Shown here piece after piece: positions 1 to 9,632 of a stretch of DNA of 64,000 bases. Position numbers and translations under genes: made by a program. The stretch comes from Vibrio sp. D404a (lineage in GTDB: Bacteria; Pseudomonadota; Gammaproteobacteria; Enterobacterales; Vibrionaceae), in contig NZ_JAHGAJ010000019.1 in NCBI RefSeq assembly GCF_030248535.1, forward strand, positions 1-64,000, read 5' to 3'. The notes below the pieces were generated by a model. The model was given only the letters and a program-made list of their open reading frames with translations. It was not told the DNA's origin and did not search any database. Position 1 is the stretch's first letter, and each line of letters starts with the position of its first letter.

Positions 1-18
1 ACCTCGTGTGTCGCTCCA
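1..18 (+). tRNA. 3' end of a tRNA, probably tRNA-Gly (cut by window edge)
   Basis: The first 18 bases fit the end of a tRNA: the 3' strand of a T stem, seven acceptor bases (GTGTCGC), a T discriminator and CCA. The body lies outside the window, so the anticodon cannot be read. The U discriminator, and the known association of Gly, Cys and Leu tRNAs in the E. coli glyW-cysT-leuZ operon, make tRNA-Gly the best guess. It would be the first member of a Gly-Leu-Cys transcript with the next two genes. Confidence 0.6.
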
Positions 19-96
19 AAATTTTGTAATGTTGATTGGCATCGACATTAAGATGGTGTTTACGAATCGTAACGGCATCGCAATAAAGAATTGCGT

Positions 97-183
97 GCCC
101 TGGTGGTGGAATTGGTAGACACAAGGGATTTAAAATCCCTCGGCGTTCGCGCTGTGCCGGTTCAAGTCCGGCCCGGGGCACCA
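97..183 (+). tRNA. tRNA-Leu (UAA), copy 1
   Basis: An 87-nt class II tRNA with acceptor GCCCTGG pairing with CCGGGGC, encoded CCA, and anticodon loop TTTAAAA, giving anticodon UAA. It has a long variable arm and the GGTTCAAGTCC T arm. It is followed after 56 nt by tRNA-Cys. Its Leu-Cys spacer and upstream sequence differ from the two later copies. Confidence 0.97.
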
Positions 184-239
184 TCTATTTCTCTTATAAA
201 GAGACACGTAGTTACCTTAGACTACGATAATCAAATTAA

Positions 240-313
240 GGCGCCTTGGCAGAGTGGCTATGCAGCGGATTGCAAATCCGTGGACCTCGGTTCGACTCCG
301 GGAGGCGCCTCCA
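240..313 (+). tRNA. tRNA-Cys (GCA), copy 1
   Basis: A 74-nt tRNA with acceptor GGCGCCT/AGGCGCC, U discriminator and encoded CCA. The anticodon loop TTGCAAA gives anticodon GCA. It is the last gene of the tRNA transcript and is followed by an intrinsic terminator. Identical copies lie at 7483, 9348 and 25724, and a 3' remnant lies at 28913. Confidence 0.97.
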
Positions 314-323
314 TTATTCAATC

Positions 324-350
324 AAACCAGTCCTAGTGACTGGTTTTTTT
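324..350 (+). terminator. Intrinsic terminator of tRNA operon 1
   Basis: Inverted repeat AAACCAGTC / GACTGGTTT around a 5-nt loop, followed directly by a T run. It ends the first tRNA transcript. Confidence 0.9.
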
Positions 351-626
351 GCATCTGAATTTTATCTTTTGTTTTAAACACTTCTTTCTTATTAGGCCTT
401 AATGCTTGGGACTGTATAGACCAACGAAAAGCATTGGATGCAGAAAGCCGTTGATCAAAAGAAGCGGTAGCGTGTTTTCTAATACTTTGGTATTACACAA
501 GTCACATATTGACTAATGCTAGTCAACTTGTTTCATTATTGAGTCGAAACTCTCATAAAATCAGTTGCATAGATGAGACTATAAAACACTAACTCATGTT
601 CTAAGTTTTATAAGAGGCTCTTAATT
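351..626. promoter_or_regulatory. Upstream region of the MCP gene, with a perfect inverted repeat at 509-526
   Basis: There is no gene in this AT-rich stretch. It contains a perfect 7-bp inverted repeat TTGACTA-ATGC-TAGTCAA at 509-526, about 100 bp before the MCP start, which could be an operator or overlap a -35 element. An AGAGG ribosome site precedes the MCP start. Confidence 0.4.
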
Positions 627-2516
627 ATGCAATTTAGTCTAAAGAGAAAGATGGTTTTCTCTGTGGTTTTGGCGATTGCGGTGACATCTGCCATTTTACT
701 ATTCATTGGCTACAAAACGTTTCAAACCAATAGCTGGCAAGCGATAGAGAGTGAGAGCCGTAATACGCTTCATGCTCACGCTAAAGGTATTGGCGATTGG
801 TTCCACGATAAGAAGCAAGCGGTAAACGGCCTACAGCAACAAATCTCCCTAAACCCAGATCTAGATGTTGTACCGCACCTACGCCAAACATTGGTGTCAG
901 GCGGCTTTGGTTTAAGTTACTACGGTAATAAAGAAGGTGAAATGTTCCGTCATGATCCATCTTTGAATAAACCGGGTTATGACCCACGCCTACGTGGTTG
1001 GTACAAAGAAACACTTGCGGCTAATCAAGCGATTACGACTAAACCTTACGTAAGCGTCACAATGCAAACACTAGTGGTCACGCTTACCGATCCAGTATTT
1101 GAAAACGGTCAGATTGTCGGTATTGCTGCGTCTAACCTTGCATTGGATAAACTTATTCAAGACGTGTTAGCGATTCCTGTACCGGGTGACGGCCATGCGA
1201 TTTTGATTGATAAGCAGGGCACAGTTGTGGCGCATAACAACCAAGACTTTATCTTGAAAAAGATCTCGGATATTGCGCCAGAGCTGAATATCTCTAGCCT
1301 TAACTCAGCCGCTGCAAATTTGACGACGCTTTATGCCGATGTAGATGGCGTTGATAAAGTGATCATGGCTGAACCAATCAAAAATACCGATTGGATGCTA
1401 GTGATAGAGATGGATAAGGAAGTTCTAGAGCAGCCCCTGTTTACTATGCTTTTAAACCAAATCACAACAGGCTTAGTGGTTCTGATTGTAATGGCGGTTG
1501 CGACCTCTTGGTTTGTTGCACGTCAGTTGGTGGAACTCGGACGTGTTGGTGAAGCACTAGCAGATATCGCAGAAGGTGAGGGTGACCTTACTCGACGCCT
1601 CACAGTATCGAGCAAAGATGAAGTGGGTCAGTTGGCGGATAAGTTTAATATCTTTATCGATCGTCTGCATGACATGATGAAAAACGTGAGTACCGTTTCT
1701 TCTGCAATGACGCAGGGCGCGAACCATGCCAATCAAAGTGCAATGAAACGAAGCGAGAGTGTGGGTAAGCAACAAGATGAAATCACTATGGTTGCAACCG
1801 CAGTGACTGAAATGGCGACCGCGACCTCAGAGATTGCCGCCAATGCCGACAATACGGCTAAGAGCGCAACGCATTCGGTAGAACTGAGTGAGCAAGGCTT
1901 CCATCAAATGGAGAAAAGCCAAGCATCGATCAATGAACTGGCGAGCGAGCTAACCGGTGCAGTATCGATCATCAGTGAGCTAGAAGAGCACGGCCAACAG
2001 ATCGCGACCATTCTTGCCACTATTCGAGAGATTGCAGAGCAGACTAACTTACTGGCGCTTAATGCTGCAATTGAAGCTGCGCGTGCAGGTGAGCAGGGCA
2101 GAGGTTTTGCTGTTGTTGCTGATGAGGTTCGAGTGCTATCACAACGCACCCACGCATCGACAGAAGAGATCGAAGACAAGATCAAGCGCCTACAGCAAGC
2201 GACCAATGGTGCGGTGCGAGTGATGAATCAGAGTCATGATATGGCCCGAACCAGTGTTAATGACGTGAACCTAGCGGGTGAAAGCCTAGAGCAGATTCGT
2301 GAGGCGATTCAGGTGATCAGCGACATGGCGACTCAGATTGCATCGGCAGCAGAAGAACAGTCGTTAGTGACGGCTGAAATCAACACCAATACAGAGTCGG
2401 TTCGTGAAGTGAGTGATGTGATGGCGTTGGATGCGTCAGATGCGGTGGTACAAGCGGATCAACTTAACCAACTTGCCACTGATCTTAAACAGGAGCTAAG
2501 CCGCTTTAAGCTATAG
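627..2516 (+). CDS. Methyl-accepting chemotaxis protein with periplasmic Cache sensor
   Basis: This 629-residue membrane chemoreceptor should relay a periplasmic ligand signal to CheA/CheW. TM1 is at about 9-31. A roughly 245-residue periplasmic region has dCache features ([10 protein letters not shown], then [10 protein letters not shown]). TM2 is at about 277-297, followed by a HAMP segment and a cytoplasmic signalling coiled coil. The invariant hairpin tip ([19 protein letters not shown]) is at about 470-490. There is no C-terminal CheR/CheB-binding pentapeptide. It is monocistronic, between a tRNA terminator and its own terminator. The ligand is unknown; dCache_1 receptors often bind amino acids. 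Confidence 0.95.
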   Translation: MQFSLKRKMVFSVVLAIAVTSAILLFIGYKTFQTNSWQAIESESRNTLHAHAKGIGDWFHDKKQAVNGLQQQISLNPDLDVVPHLRQTLVSGGFGLSYYGNKEGEMFRHDPSLNKPGYDPRLRGWYKETLAANQAITTKPYVSVTMQTLVVTLTDPVFENGQIVGIAASNLALDKLIQDVLAIPVPGDGHAILIDKQGTVVAHNNQDFILKKISDIAPELNISSLNSAAANLTTLYADVDGVDKVIMAEPIKNTDWMLVIEMDKEVLEQPLFTMLLNQITTGLVVLIVMAVATSWFVARQLVELGRVGEALADIAEGEGDLTRRLTVSSKDEVGQLADKFNIFIDRLHDMMKNVSTVSSAMTQGANHANQSAMKRSESVGKQQDEITMVATAVTEMATATSEIAANADNTAKSATHSVELSEQGFHQMEKSQASINELASELTGAVSIISELEEHGQQIATILATIREIAEQTNLLALNAAIEAARAGEQGRGFAVVADEVRVLSQRTHASTEEIEDKIKRLQQATNGAVRVMNQSHDMARTSVNDVNLAGESLEQIREAIQVISDMATQIASAAEEQSLVTAEINTNTESVREVSDVMALDASDAVVQADQLNQLATDLKQELSRFKL

Positions 2517-2546
2517 AGGTCAATGTAGCTTAGTAACACAATCAAT

Positions 2547-2576
2547 AAAGCACAGGCCATCGAGTCTGTGCTTTTT
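2547..2576 (+). terminator. Intrinsic terminator of the MCP gene
   Basis: Inverted repeat AAAGCACAG / CTGTGCTTT with a 10-nt loop and a T tract. Confidence 0.85.
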
Positions 2577-2724
2577 CGTTTTGGTGCCCGCACTTCAATT
2601 CGCAGTTAAAACTACACTCCGCCAGCTATAAGCAAAAAATATAAGCGTAAAACGCTAAGCGTCTGTATTGCTTGCTATCTGCGTCTCTTACAGTAACCTT
2701 ATTGGCAACCATTAAGTATGTTGA

Positions 2725-4152
2725 ATGATTGGTATGAAGAAGTCTCAGGTATTAGCAGAGAAGTTAAAGAACCAGATAGAACACAATATTTGGTTGAGTG
2801 GTGAGAAGCTCCCATCGATACGCAACTCCTGCAAGCGCTATAACCTCAGTATTGAAACAGTACTCCAAGCGTATCAGCAGCTTGAAGCCGAAGGTTATAT
2901 CTACTCCAAACCTAAGTCTGGTTACTTTGTGTTGCCGCGTCGTGATGTGCTGGTAAGTAAAGAAACCAATCAAAAACCAATCACTCCTTATCACGTGCGA
3001 ATCAGTGATCTGTTGTATGACGTGCTTCAAAAGGCCAAAGATCCAAGCATCATTCCTTTAAGCTCTGCGTTTCCTGACCCGTCGCTATTTCCGCACCAAG
3101 CCTTGTCGCGCAGTTTGGGTAATGCAAGCCGACAGATGCCAGACAACAGTATGCTGACCAACTTACCACCCGGTAACCAAACATTGAGAAGACAGATTGC
3201 TCAACGCTATCAAGTGAATGGGCTAAACGTTCTTCCCGACGACATTGTAATTACGTCTGGTGCAATGGAAGCGCTTAGCTTGTGTTTGCAGTCTTGTACT
3301 GAGCCCGGTGACCTAGTCGCGATTGAATATCCTGCTTTTTATGGCGTACTTCAAACCATAGAACGCTTAAACCTGACGGCAGTAGAGATCCCAACAGATC
3401 CGGAGTCTGGAATTGATCTGGATGTGTTGTCGTCGGTCTTCTCATCTATGGATATCAAAGCATGTTGGTTTATGACGGCGGCTCAAAACCCAGTAGGGTA
3501 CTCAATGAGCAGTGGTAACAAACAGAGACTTGCTGAGTTGGTCAATCACTACAACATCCCAATGATCGAAGATGATGTCTATCGTGAGTTGTATGTTGGC
3601 AGTGAATCTACTTTGCCTGCCAAGGCGTACGATCAGAATGAAAACATCATGCTGTGTGGTTCTTTTTCAAAATCACTCTCTCCCGGCTTTCGAATCGGTT
3701 GGGTGGTGGCAGGAAAACAAGCCTTAAAGATTCAGCGTTTACAACACCTTGCTACGCTCTCTAGTAGTATTCCCATCCAGTTGGCTCTGTCCCATTATCT
3801 GACTTTTTATAGCTTTGATAATCACCTGAAGAAGCTTAGGAAAGTACTGAATGAACGCAAGCAGCAACACGTTAATTTGTTGGAACAGCACCTACCCGAT
3901 TGCACCAAGGTTCATAACGCAAAAGGGGGATATTTCCTATGGATTGAGTTGCCGCCACATGTATGCGTCGAGACGCTTTATGATCGGGCACTAGAACAGA
4001 ATATCTCTGTCGCGCCGGGGATCATATTCAGTGGTGACAAGCGCTTCAACCACCATATTCGCCTGAACTGTTCTTATGCCTGCGATGACAAAATTTCTCG
4101 AGCCATCAAAACCTTAGGCCAGCTAGTCTCAGAGCTGGAATCGCAAGGTTAA
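2725..4152 (+). CDS. MocR/PdxR-family regulator (GntR HTH fused to aminotransferase fold)
   Basis: A 475-residue transcription factor with an N-terminal GntR winged helix (about 1-75) fused to a fold-type I aminotransferase-like domain. The PLP lysine is visible in SFSKSLSPGFRIGW (Lys316), so cofactor binding is likely. MocR proteins sense PLP or amino-acid derivatives and bind direct repeats. The start is ATG 2725; ATG 2734 is also possible. It lies 154 bp upstream of cydA on the same strand, and a 13-bp direct repeat lies between the two. Whether it regulates cydABX is inference; PdxR-like or transporter-regulating roles are equally open. Confidence 0.9.
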   Translation: MIGMKKSQVLAEKLKNQIEHNIWLSGEKLPSIRNSCKRYNLSIETVLQAYQQLEAEGYIYSKPKSGYFVLPRRDVLVSKETNQKPITPYHVRISDLLYDVLQKAKDPSIIPLSSAFPDPSLFPHQALSRSLGNASRQMPDNSMLTNLPPGNQTLRRQIAQRYQVNGLNVLPDDIVITSGAMEALSLCLQSCTEPGDLVAIEYPAFYGVLQTIERLNLTAVEIPTDPESGIDLDVLSSVFSSMDIKACWFMTAAQNPVGYSMSSGNKQRLAELVNHYNIPMIEDDVYRELYVGSESTLPAKAYDQNENIMLCGSFSKSLSPGFRIGWVVAGKQALKIQRLQHLATLSSSIPIQLALSHYLTFYSFDNHLKKLRKVLNERKQQHVNLLEQHLPDCTKVHNAKGGYFLWIELPPHVCVETLYDRALEQNISVAPGIIFSGDKRFNHHIRLNCSYACDDKISRAIKTLGQLVSELESQG

Positions 4153-4192
4153 AAGGGCTGGTGGTCTACAACTGTTTTCTCGACATGAATAT

Positions 4193-4229
4193 CTGATCTG
4201 TTCTAATTTTTAGTGGCTGATCTGTTCTA
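4193..4229 (+). promoter_or_regulatory. 13-bp direct repeat upstream of cydA
   Basis: CTGATCTGTTCTA occurs exactly twice, at 4193-4205 and 4217-4229, with a 24-bp period. MocR-family regulators are known to bind direct repeats, and a mocR gene ends 40 bp upstream, so this is a candidate operator for cydABX. A promoter within the repeats is also possible. Confidence 0.45.
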
Positions 4230-4306
4230 GTTTGGTTCGTGAGAACTGTGCTGAAATACGCTCCAACTTATGTATGAAAGTCATCATTATGATGTTTGGA
4301 GCTTTA

Positions 4307-5893
4307 ATGTTTGATGTTGTTGAATTATCACGCTTGCAGTTCGCGTTGACGGCAATGTTCCATTTCCTCTTCGTTCCTCTGACCATTGGAATGTCCTGCC
4401 TATTAGCGATCATGGAGTCGATCTATGTGCTAACAGGTAAGCAAATCTACCAAGACATGACCCGCTTTTGGGGTAAGTTGTTTGGGATTAACTTTGCCTT
4501 GGGCGTGACTACAGGTCTCACGATGGAATTCCAGTTTGGTACCAACTGGTCTTACTATTCACACTACGTTGGCGATATTTTCGGTGCGCCTCTCGCCATC
4601 GAAGCCTTGGTTGCTTTCTTCTTAGAGTCGACCTTTGTTGGCTTGTTTTTCTTTGGTTGGGATCGCTTATCTGCACGTCAGCATTTGATTGTGACCTGGC
4701 TAGTCGCGCTTGGTTCGAGCTTTTCCGCTTTATGGATTCTTGTCGCGAACGGTTGGATGCAAAACCCGATTGGTTCGGAGTTCAACTACCAAACGATGCG
4801 AATGGAGATGACCAGTTTCGCTGATGTCGTGCTTAATCCTGTTGCTCAAGTGAAATTCCTTCACACAGTCTCGTCAGCGTATACGTGCGGTGCCATGTTC
4901 ATTCTCGGTATCAGTGCTTACTACCTACTTAAAGGTCGAGACATTGCCTTTGCTAAACGCTCGTTCGCAGTCGCGGCATGTTTTGGTATGGCATCGATTA
5001 TCTCTGTTCTTGTACTAGGAGATGAATCTGGCTACGAGCTTGGCGACGTACAAAAAGTGAAATTGGCGGCGATAGAAGCAGAGTGGCACACCGAGCCAGC
5101 CCCTGCAGCGTTTACCTTGTTTGGCTTACCGAATCAGGATAAGGGTGAAACAGACTATGCCGTAAAGATCCCTTATGTCATGGGCATTATTGCGACGCGC
5201 TCTTTGGATGAACAAGTGACGGGTTTGCATGACATACGTGAACAGCATATCGAACGCATTCGCAACGGTATGGTGGCTTATGACTTACTTGAGCGCTTGC
5301 GCGCTGGAGACAGCTCCAATGAAACCGTTAAATCGTTTGATGAGGTTAAACAAGACCTCGGCTATGGATTGCTTCTAAAGCGTTATACCGAAACGGTGAC
5401 TGACGCCACTGAGCAGCAGATCCAGCTCGCTGCAGATGACTCCATTCCAACGGTGTGGCCACTATTTTGGTCTTTCCGAATCATGGTGGGTTGCGGCATC
5501 GTGATGCTGATCGTGTTCAGTGCTGCATTTTTACAAACCTATCGCAAGAAAATCACTGCCAAACCTTGGGTACTGAAGGCCGCATTGTGGTCGATTCCTC
5601 TGCCTTGGATTGCCATTGAAGCCGGTTGGTTCGTTGCAGAGTATGGCCGACAGCCTTGGGCGGTTGGAGAAATTTTACCAGTCACGATGGCCGCGTCCGA
5701 GCAGTCTGTTGAAAACGTATTGTTTACGCTCGCGCTTATCTTAGGCCTCTATACCGTATTTATTATCGTTGAAAGTTACTTGATGGTGACGGTTGCACGC
5801 AAAGGCCCAAGCAGTCTGAAAACAGGGCGATATCACTATGAACAAACAAAACCATCGGTTGAAGCCAAGTTGGCATTACAAGTAGAGCAGTAG
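4307..5893 (+). CDS. cydA: Cytochrome bd quinol oxidase subunit I (CydA)
   Basis: CydA of the inner-membrane bd oxidase oxidises quinol and reduces O2 to water, with high oxygen affinity. The 528 residues closely follow the E. coli protein (522) as I recall it, including the long Q loop with [13 protein letters not shown], the haem ligand His19, and the [12 protein letters not shown] segment. I chose ATG 4307 because GGAG at 4298-4301 is correctly spaced and the protein then begins [12 protein letters not shown] as in E. coli; a frame open from 4232 would add 25 non-conserved residues. It forms an operon with cydB (12-bp gap) and cydX. Vibrios usually carry another cyd set on chromosome I, so this may be a second copy. 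Confidence 0.97.
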   Translation: MFDVVELSRLQFALTAMFHFLFVPLTIGMSCLLAIMESIYVLTGKQIYQDMTRFWGKLFGINFALGVTTGLTMEFQFGTNWSYYSHYVGDIFGAPLAIEALVAFFLESTFVGLFFFGWDRLSARQHLIVTWLVALGSSFSALWILVANGWMQNPIGSEFNYQTMRMEMTSFADVVLNPVAQVKFLHTVSSAYTCGAMFILGISAYYLLKGRDIAFAKRSFAVAACFGMASIISVLVLGDESGYELGDVQKVKLAAIEAEWHTEPAPAAFTLFGLPNQDKGETDYAVKIPYVMGIIATRSLDEQVTGLHDIREQHIERIRNGMVAYDLLERLRAGDSSNETVKSFDEVKQDLGYGLLLKRYTETVTDATEQQIQLAADDSIPTVWPLFWSFRIMVGCGIVMLIVFSAAFLQTYRKKITAKPWVLKAALWSIPLPWIAIEAGWFVAEYGRQPWAVGEILPVTMAASEQSVENVLFTLALILGLYTVFIIVESYLMVTVARKGPSSLKTGRYHYEQTKPSVEAKLALQVEQ

Positions 5894-5905
5894 GACGGAT
5901 TTTAT

Positions 5906-7042
5906 ATGTTTGAATATGAGACGTTAAAAGTAATTTGGTGGGTGCTGATTGGAGTTCTTTTGATTGGCTTTATGGTAACAGATGGTTTTGACATGGGTGT
6001 CGGTGCACTGTTGCCAGTGATTGGGCAAACCGATACTGAAAAGCGTGTGATGATCAACTCAATCGCACCGCATTGGGACGGAAACCAAGTATGGTTGATT
6101 ACCGCTGGCGGCGCCTTGTTTGCAGCTTGGCCTATGGTCTATGCGACGGTATTTTCAAGTCTGTATGTGGCGATGTATTTGGTTCTCATCGGCTTATGGC
6201 TGCGCCCACTGGCATTGGAGTATCGAGCAAAAGTTGAAAGCAAGGTGTGGAAGCAGGCATGTGATGCTGCGATTACGTTTGCTGGCGTTTTCCCACCTGT
6301 CCTGTTTGGTGTGGCTTTTGGTAACTTAATCCAAGGTTTGCCGTTTTCGTTGGATAGCTTGTTGATGGTCAGTTACCACGGATCGTTTATCGAACTCATT
6401 AACCCATTCAGTTTGCTTTGTAGTTTAGTCGCGTTGTCGATGACGTTAACCCAAGGTGGAGCTTGGTTGTTAATAAAAACAAAAGGTGCAATTTATACCA
6501 AGGCGAGAACAACGACACAAATGAGTGCCTTAGCGACCTTCGTATTTATGATAATCGGCGGACTCGTTTTGGACCAGTTGATGGGCTTTCAAGTGGTCAG
6601 CACACTCGATCACAACGCGGTTTCTAATCCGTTAAACAAGGTTGTTATCGGAGGAGAGGGGATGTGGTTAAGCAATTTTGAAAACCATACTTGGATGTGG
6701 TTCGCACCGTTAGGCAGCGTAGCGTTTCCAATGCTGACTTTCATCTTTGCAAGACTAAAGAAAGATTTGGCGGCGTTTATCAGTTCAAGCTTGAGCAACA
6801 CGTCAATCATTTTAACGGCTGGATTTACCATGTTTCCATTTATCGTGCCTTCGACGATCAACCCGAATTTCAGCCTGACGCTGTGGGATGCGACATCCAG
6901 TGAACTGACCCTCAATATCATGACCGGCGTGGCGTTTGTGATGGTGCCGATCATTCTGGGTTACACCGCTTTTAGCTATCGAACGATGTTTGGTCGACTC
7001 GATAATGAGTACGTTGAACAAAACAGTCACTCACTGTATTAG
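5906..7042 (+). CDS. cydB: Cytochrome bd quinol oxidase subunit II (CydB)
   Basis: The 378-residue hydrophobic partner of CydA, near the usual 379. Conserved family segments are visible: GFDMGVGALLP, APHWDGNQVWLITAGGALFAAWP, and NPLNKVV. The C-terminus ends NSHSLY, much like the E. coli protein. It starts 12 bp after cydA with an AGGA ribosome site and is followed 8 bp later by cydX, so cydABX is one transcript. It would scaffold the oxidase and contribute the quinol-oxidase complex in the inner membrane. Confidence 0.97.
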   Translation: MFEYETLKVIWWVLIGVLLIGFMVTDGFDMGVGALLPVIGQTDTEKRVMINSIAPHWDGNQVWLITAGGALFAAWPMVYATVFSSLYVAMYLVLIGLWLRPLALEYRAKVESKVWKQACDAAITFAGVFPPVLFGVAFGNLIQGLPFSLDSLLMVSYHGSFIELINPFSLLCSLVALSMTLTQGGAWLLIKTKGAIYTKARTTTQMSALATFVFMIIGGLVLDQLMGFQVVSTLDHNAVSNPLNKVVIGGEGMWLSNFENHTWMWFAPLGSVAFPMLTFIFARLKKDLAAFISSSLSNTSIILTAGFTMFPFIVPSTINPNFSLTLWDATSSELTLNIMTGVAFVMVPIILGYTAFSYRTMFGRLDNEYVEQNSHSLY

Positions 7043-7050
7043 GAGGGTTT

Positions 7051-7158
7051 ATGTGGTATTTCGTTTGGATTCTTGGCTTATTACTCGCTTCTGCATTCAC
7101 GGTATTGAATCTCATTGGACTTGAGAAAGAGGAAAGTAATACCGACTTGCTGGATTAA
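7051..7158 (+). CDS. cydX: Cytochrome bd small subunit CydX (35 residues)
   Basis: A very short gene immediately after cydB with a near-perfect AGGAGGG ribosome site at 7041-7047. The 35-residue product starts MWYFVWILGLLLASAFTV, the CydX signature, with one transmembrane helix and an acidic tail (EKEESNTD). CydX stabilises the haem b595/d site of the CydAB oxidase in E. coli. Its presence shows this is an E. coli-type oxidase operon and not a CioAB set. There is no ybgE homologue behind it. Confidence 0.95.
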   Translation: MWYFVWILGLLLASAFTVLNLIGLEKEESNTDLLD

Positions 7159-7254
7159 TGTCGGTGTTAGGCGAGTACGCTTTGAGCAACATGGTTTGTT
7201 ATTAATCTTTAAGTTCGATAAATAAGCATATGAATTAAAAAGATTAAATATCTA

Positions 7255-7282
7255 TTGATTCCGTTGCTCAATCCGTTAAAGT
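7255..7282 (+). promoter_or_regulatory. Promoter of tRNA Leu-Cys operon 2
   Basis: TTGATT at 7255-7260, a 16-bp spacer, and TAAAGT at 7277-7282, followed by a GC-rich discriminator and leader before tRNA-Leu at 7343. The same -35/-10 layout recurs at 25496-25523 before copy 3. Confidence 0.6.
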
Positions 7283-7342
7283 ACTTCTCGTTCTCGCGGC
7301 ATAAGTCGCTGAGAGATGGTGTTGCCATCGCATGATTGCGTT

Positions 7343-7429
7343 GCCCTGGTGGTGGAATTGGTAGACACAAGGGATTTAAAATCCCTCGGCGTTCGCGCTG
7401 TGCCGGTTCAAGTCCGGCCCGGGGCACCA
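7343..7429 (+). tRNA. tRNA-Leu (UAA), copy 2
   Basis: An 87-nt gene identical to the copy at 97, with anticodon loop TTTAAAA. Its leader and Leu-Cys spacer are nearly identical to copy 3 (25584) but differ from copy 1, so copies 2 and 3 are the more recent duplicates. Confidence 0.97.
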
Positions 7430-7482
7430 TCTACTTACTCGCAAGAGGGAACAGAGTCGACCTCTTAAAACTCGCACAATTT

Positions 7483-7556
7483 GGCGCCTTGGCAGAGTGG
7501 CTATGCAGCGGATTGCAAATCCGTGGACCTCGGTTCGACTCCGGGAGGCGCCTCCA
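7483..7556 (+). tRNA. tRNA-Cys (GCA), copy 2
   Basis: A 74-nt gene identical to copy 1, with anticodon loop TTGCAAA and encoded CCA, 53 nt after tRNA-Leu. Confidence 0.97.
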
Positions 7557-7567
7557 AATTACAAAAG

Positions 7568-7590
7568 ACCAGCCTAGTGCTGGTTTTTTT
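7568..7590 (+). terminator. Intrinsic terminator of tRNA operon 2
   Basis: ACCAGC-CTAGT-GCTGGT hairpin followed by a T tract. Confidence 0.85.
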
Positions 7591-7765
7591 GTATCTCAAT
7601 TCTTCTATTTCTTTGATTTCAATAATATAACTCGACCTTGTAAGGGAACGAGCGCTTCAATATCTGACTAGACGTCGACGCCCGTTGTAAGCGTGTGTAA
7701 TTAAAACGAGCATAATAATAAAACACTGTTCATAATTACTGGGTTCAACTAAAAAGGAATCCCTC

Positions 7766-8272
7766 ATGTTTAGAAATTTTCTGGTTTTCTCTCTCGTTAC
7801 TATGCTTGCGGGCTGTGTGCTTTATCCGACGACTCGTGACTACTACAAACCTGTGGTTAAGTTAGGGCAAGTCGAAACGGCGAGTGCAGGCTGTGGGTAC
7901 CATAAAGCCAAGTATGATGGGTTAGAGCAGCGTGCTGGTGGAATCACGGTTCGAGCTTATCCTCATTTCTCCTTAGAAGAAAACACACTGTCGCTGACTC
8001 TATCAACGGAATCTGAATACGATAATGTCGAAGTAACTTTGAATAAAGTGGTGAGCAATGATGTGGAATTACCGTCTGTACCTTTGACGCTTTCATCAGA
8101 TTATGTCGTTAGTGAAGTTTACCGTGCTTGGTATACGTCTGACGCTGTTCGAGTACAAGGTAAACCCGGTAAGTTGTTGATCACGGCGTCGGACAACTAT
8201 GGCAATACCTACACGTTCGAGTTTGAATTCGCGAGCCAAAAAGATATCTATTATTCTTCGATAAACTGCTAG
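7766..8272 (+). CDS. Small outer-membrane-type lipoprotein, function unknown
   Basis: A 168-residue protein with a short lipoprotein signal (lipobox LAGC, Cys17) and AGGA ribosome site. The mature part is rich in alternating hydrophobic/polar segments suggesting beta strands, with cysteines near the start (AGCGYHK) and at the very C-terminus (INC) that could pair. I recognise no family. It stands alone between a tRNA terminator and a convergent lipase gene. Confidence 0.75.
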   Translation: MFRNFLVFSLVTMLAGCVLYPTTRDYYKPVVKLGQVETASAGCGYHKAKYDGLEQRAGGITVRAYPHFSLEENTLSLTLSTESEYDNVEVTLNKVVSNDVELPSVPLTLSSDYVVSEVYRAWYTSDAVRVQGKPGKLLITASDNYGNTYTFEFEFASQKDIYYSSINC

Positions 8273-8303
8273 CCAATCAATCAAGGGGCGTTCATATCTT
8301 GTG

Positions 8304-9092
8304 TTATCTCTGATCAAAGAAATCTTTGTTGCGAATGTACTTACTCATTAAGTGATACGAGAAGGGACGAATCACCCAGCTTAATAGCGAGCGCCCAAAG
8401 CGAATTAGAGTTGGAGTGTTCTCATAGATTCGACCGTTGTAAAGCCAGAGCATTCTGCCTGCATGCCAATAGATAAGGGGAATAGGCGGCATGAAAGTCA
8501 CGATGTCTAAATCACAACAGATACGGTAGGTTTTCTTGTTAAGAGAATAGCGCTGCTTGAATTGCCAGTTGCCAATCGCGGGTTGGCCAAACGTCACGAC
8601 ACGTTTAATGCTCTTAGGGTATTTGTGATTCAGGTAATCAGCGAAAACGCAGCCAATCGCTCCGCCAGAAGAGTGTCCGGTGATGGTAACTCGCTTGCCT
8701 TTTTCAATGAGTGGCGCGAGTGTTGTTTCTAAACGTTCGAAGACTGAAGCGCCGAGCGTATCTTCGTTTCTACTGGGTTGGCTCTCTTGAAACAGAAGAT
8801 GATAAAACCCTGCGTGGATACGGTAGTTGAGCCCAATCGATTTGCAGCTTCTTGTCCATAACGCGAAGTTTAATAGCCAATCACTGAGGCTATGCGAGCC
8901 TTTGATCACCACAATCACTTCAGTTTCCGCTTCACTCCACAGCACACGGATCATGGTTTTCCCAAACTGATTTTTGATGATTCGTTGCCCGTTTGGGTCA
9001 AACCCATAGCGTGTTTGTTTGAATACCCTTGGGTAGGCGAGATTGCATAAAACGGCATACCTTTCATACTGGTATCTTTTAAGTGGTTTCAA
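8304..9092 (-). CDS. Class 3 lipase-fold alpha/beta hydrolase
   Basis: A 262-residue protein with the Lipase_3 nucleophile elbow GHSSGG (Ser141) preceded by VTI, and the downstream VVTFGQPAIGN strand typical of the family. It probably hydrolyses an ester or acylglycerol bond. There is no evident signal peptide (start MKPLKRYQYERYAV), so the location is uncertain. The sequence WHAGRML near the C-terminus could supply the catalytic His. It converges on the lipoprotein gene and shares a tRNA-bounded block with it. Confidence 0.8.
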   Translation of the reverse strand: MKPLKRYQYERYAVLCNLAYPRVFKQTRYGFDPNGQRIIKNQFGKTMIRVLWSEAETEVIVVIKGSHSLSDWLLNFALWTRSCKSIGLNYRIHAGFYHLLFQESQPSRNEDTLGASVFERLETTLAPLIEKGKRVTITGHSSGGAIGCVFADYLNHKYPKSIKRVVTFGQPAIGNWQFKQRYSLNKKTYRICCDLDIVTFMPPIPLIYWHAGRMLWLYNGRIYENTPTLIRFGRSLLSWVIRPFSYHLMSKYIRNKDFFDQR

Positions 9093-9255
9093 ACTTTATT
9101 CCAATCGTCCCTTTACTTCTTACCTTAGTGGGCAATTGTGAAAGATCCATGACAATCAGTATGGTTATGATGACTCTCAATGAGGGCGATGCAGTCGTTT
9201 TACACAAGAATTGGTTAAAGCAGCAACGAACAGACCGATTAGATATAGACAATTG

Positions 9256-9283
9256 TTGACGTTATTTTTGAAGGCGCTATAGT
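9256..9283 (+). promoter_or_regulatory. Promoter of the lone tRNA-Cys
   Basis: TTGACG at 9256-9261, 16-bp spacer, TATAGT at 9278-9283: a strong sigma-70-type promoter about 65 bp before tRNA-Cys. The GC-rich discriminator is as expected for a stable RNA promoter. Confidence 0.7.
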
Positions 9284-9347
9284 ACACCCCGTTCTCAAGC
9301 ATCAGCATGGGACAGTGACCTAATTTACTGTAAATAGGACACATGAA

Positions 9348-9421
9348 GGCGCCTTGGCAGAGTGGCTATGCAGCGGATTGCAAATCCGTGGACCTCGGTT
9401 CGACTCCGGGAGGCGCCTCCA
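9348..9421 (+). tRNA. tRNA-Cys (GCA), copy 3, without tRNA-Leu
   Basis: A 74-nt gene identical to the other tRNA-Cys copies but not preceded by tRNA-Leu. It has its own promoter and terminator. Confidence 0.97.
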
Positions 9422-9443
9422 TTTCAATATCATTCCAAATTCG

Positions 9444-9467
9444 GTCAGCTAATGCTGGCTTTTTTTA
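9444..9467 (+). terminator. Intrinsic terminator of the lone tRNA-Cys
   Basis: GTCAGC-TAAT-GCTGGC hairpin (one G-U pair) followed by eight T. Confidence 0.85.
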
Positions 9468-9632
9468 TACCTAAATTTCAGCAAGCCCGATGATATTTAT
9501 CGCTGATGCCAATTCCCTATAAGATTTGACTGAGCATCATTAGCGGGCTTAGTGACAACTGTGAACTTAGAGTCAGCTTTTTGATCCAAAAACGCCTAGA
9601 ATTACCCTGTTTCCAATAACCTGTGAGTATTC

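Noticed and set aside
91..336. Open frame of 81 codons across tRNA-Leu and tRNA-Cys (also 7336-7671 and 25557-25823)
   Set aside because: The frames are produced by the conserved tRNA sequences themselves.
4232..4306. 25-residue N-terminal extension of CydA
   Set aside because: Not conserved, and the internal ATG 4307 has a well placed GGAG.
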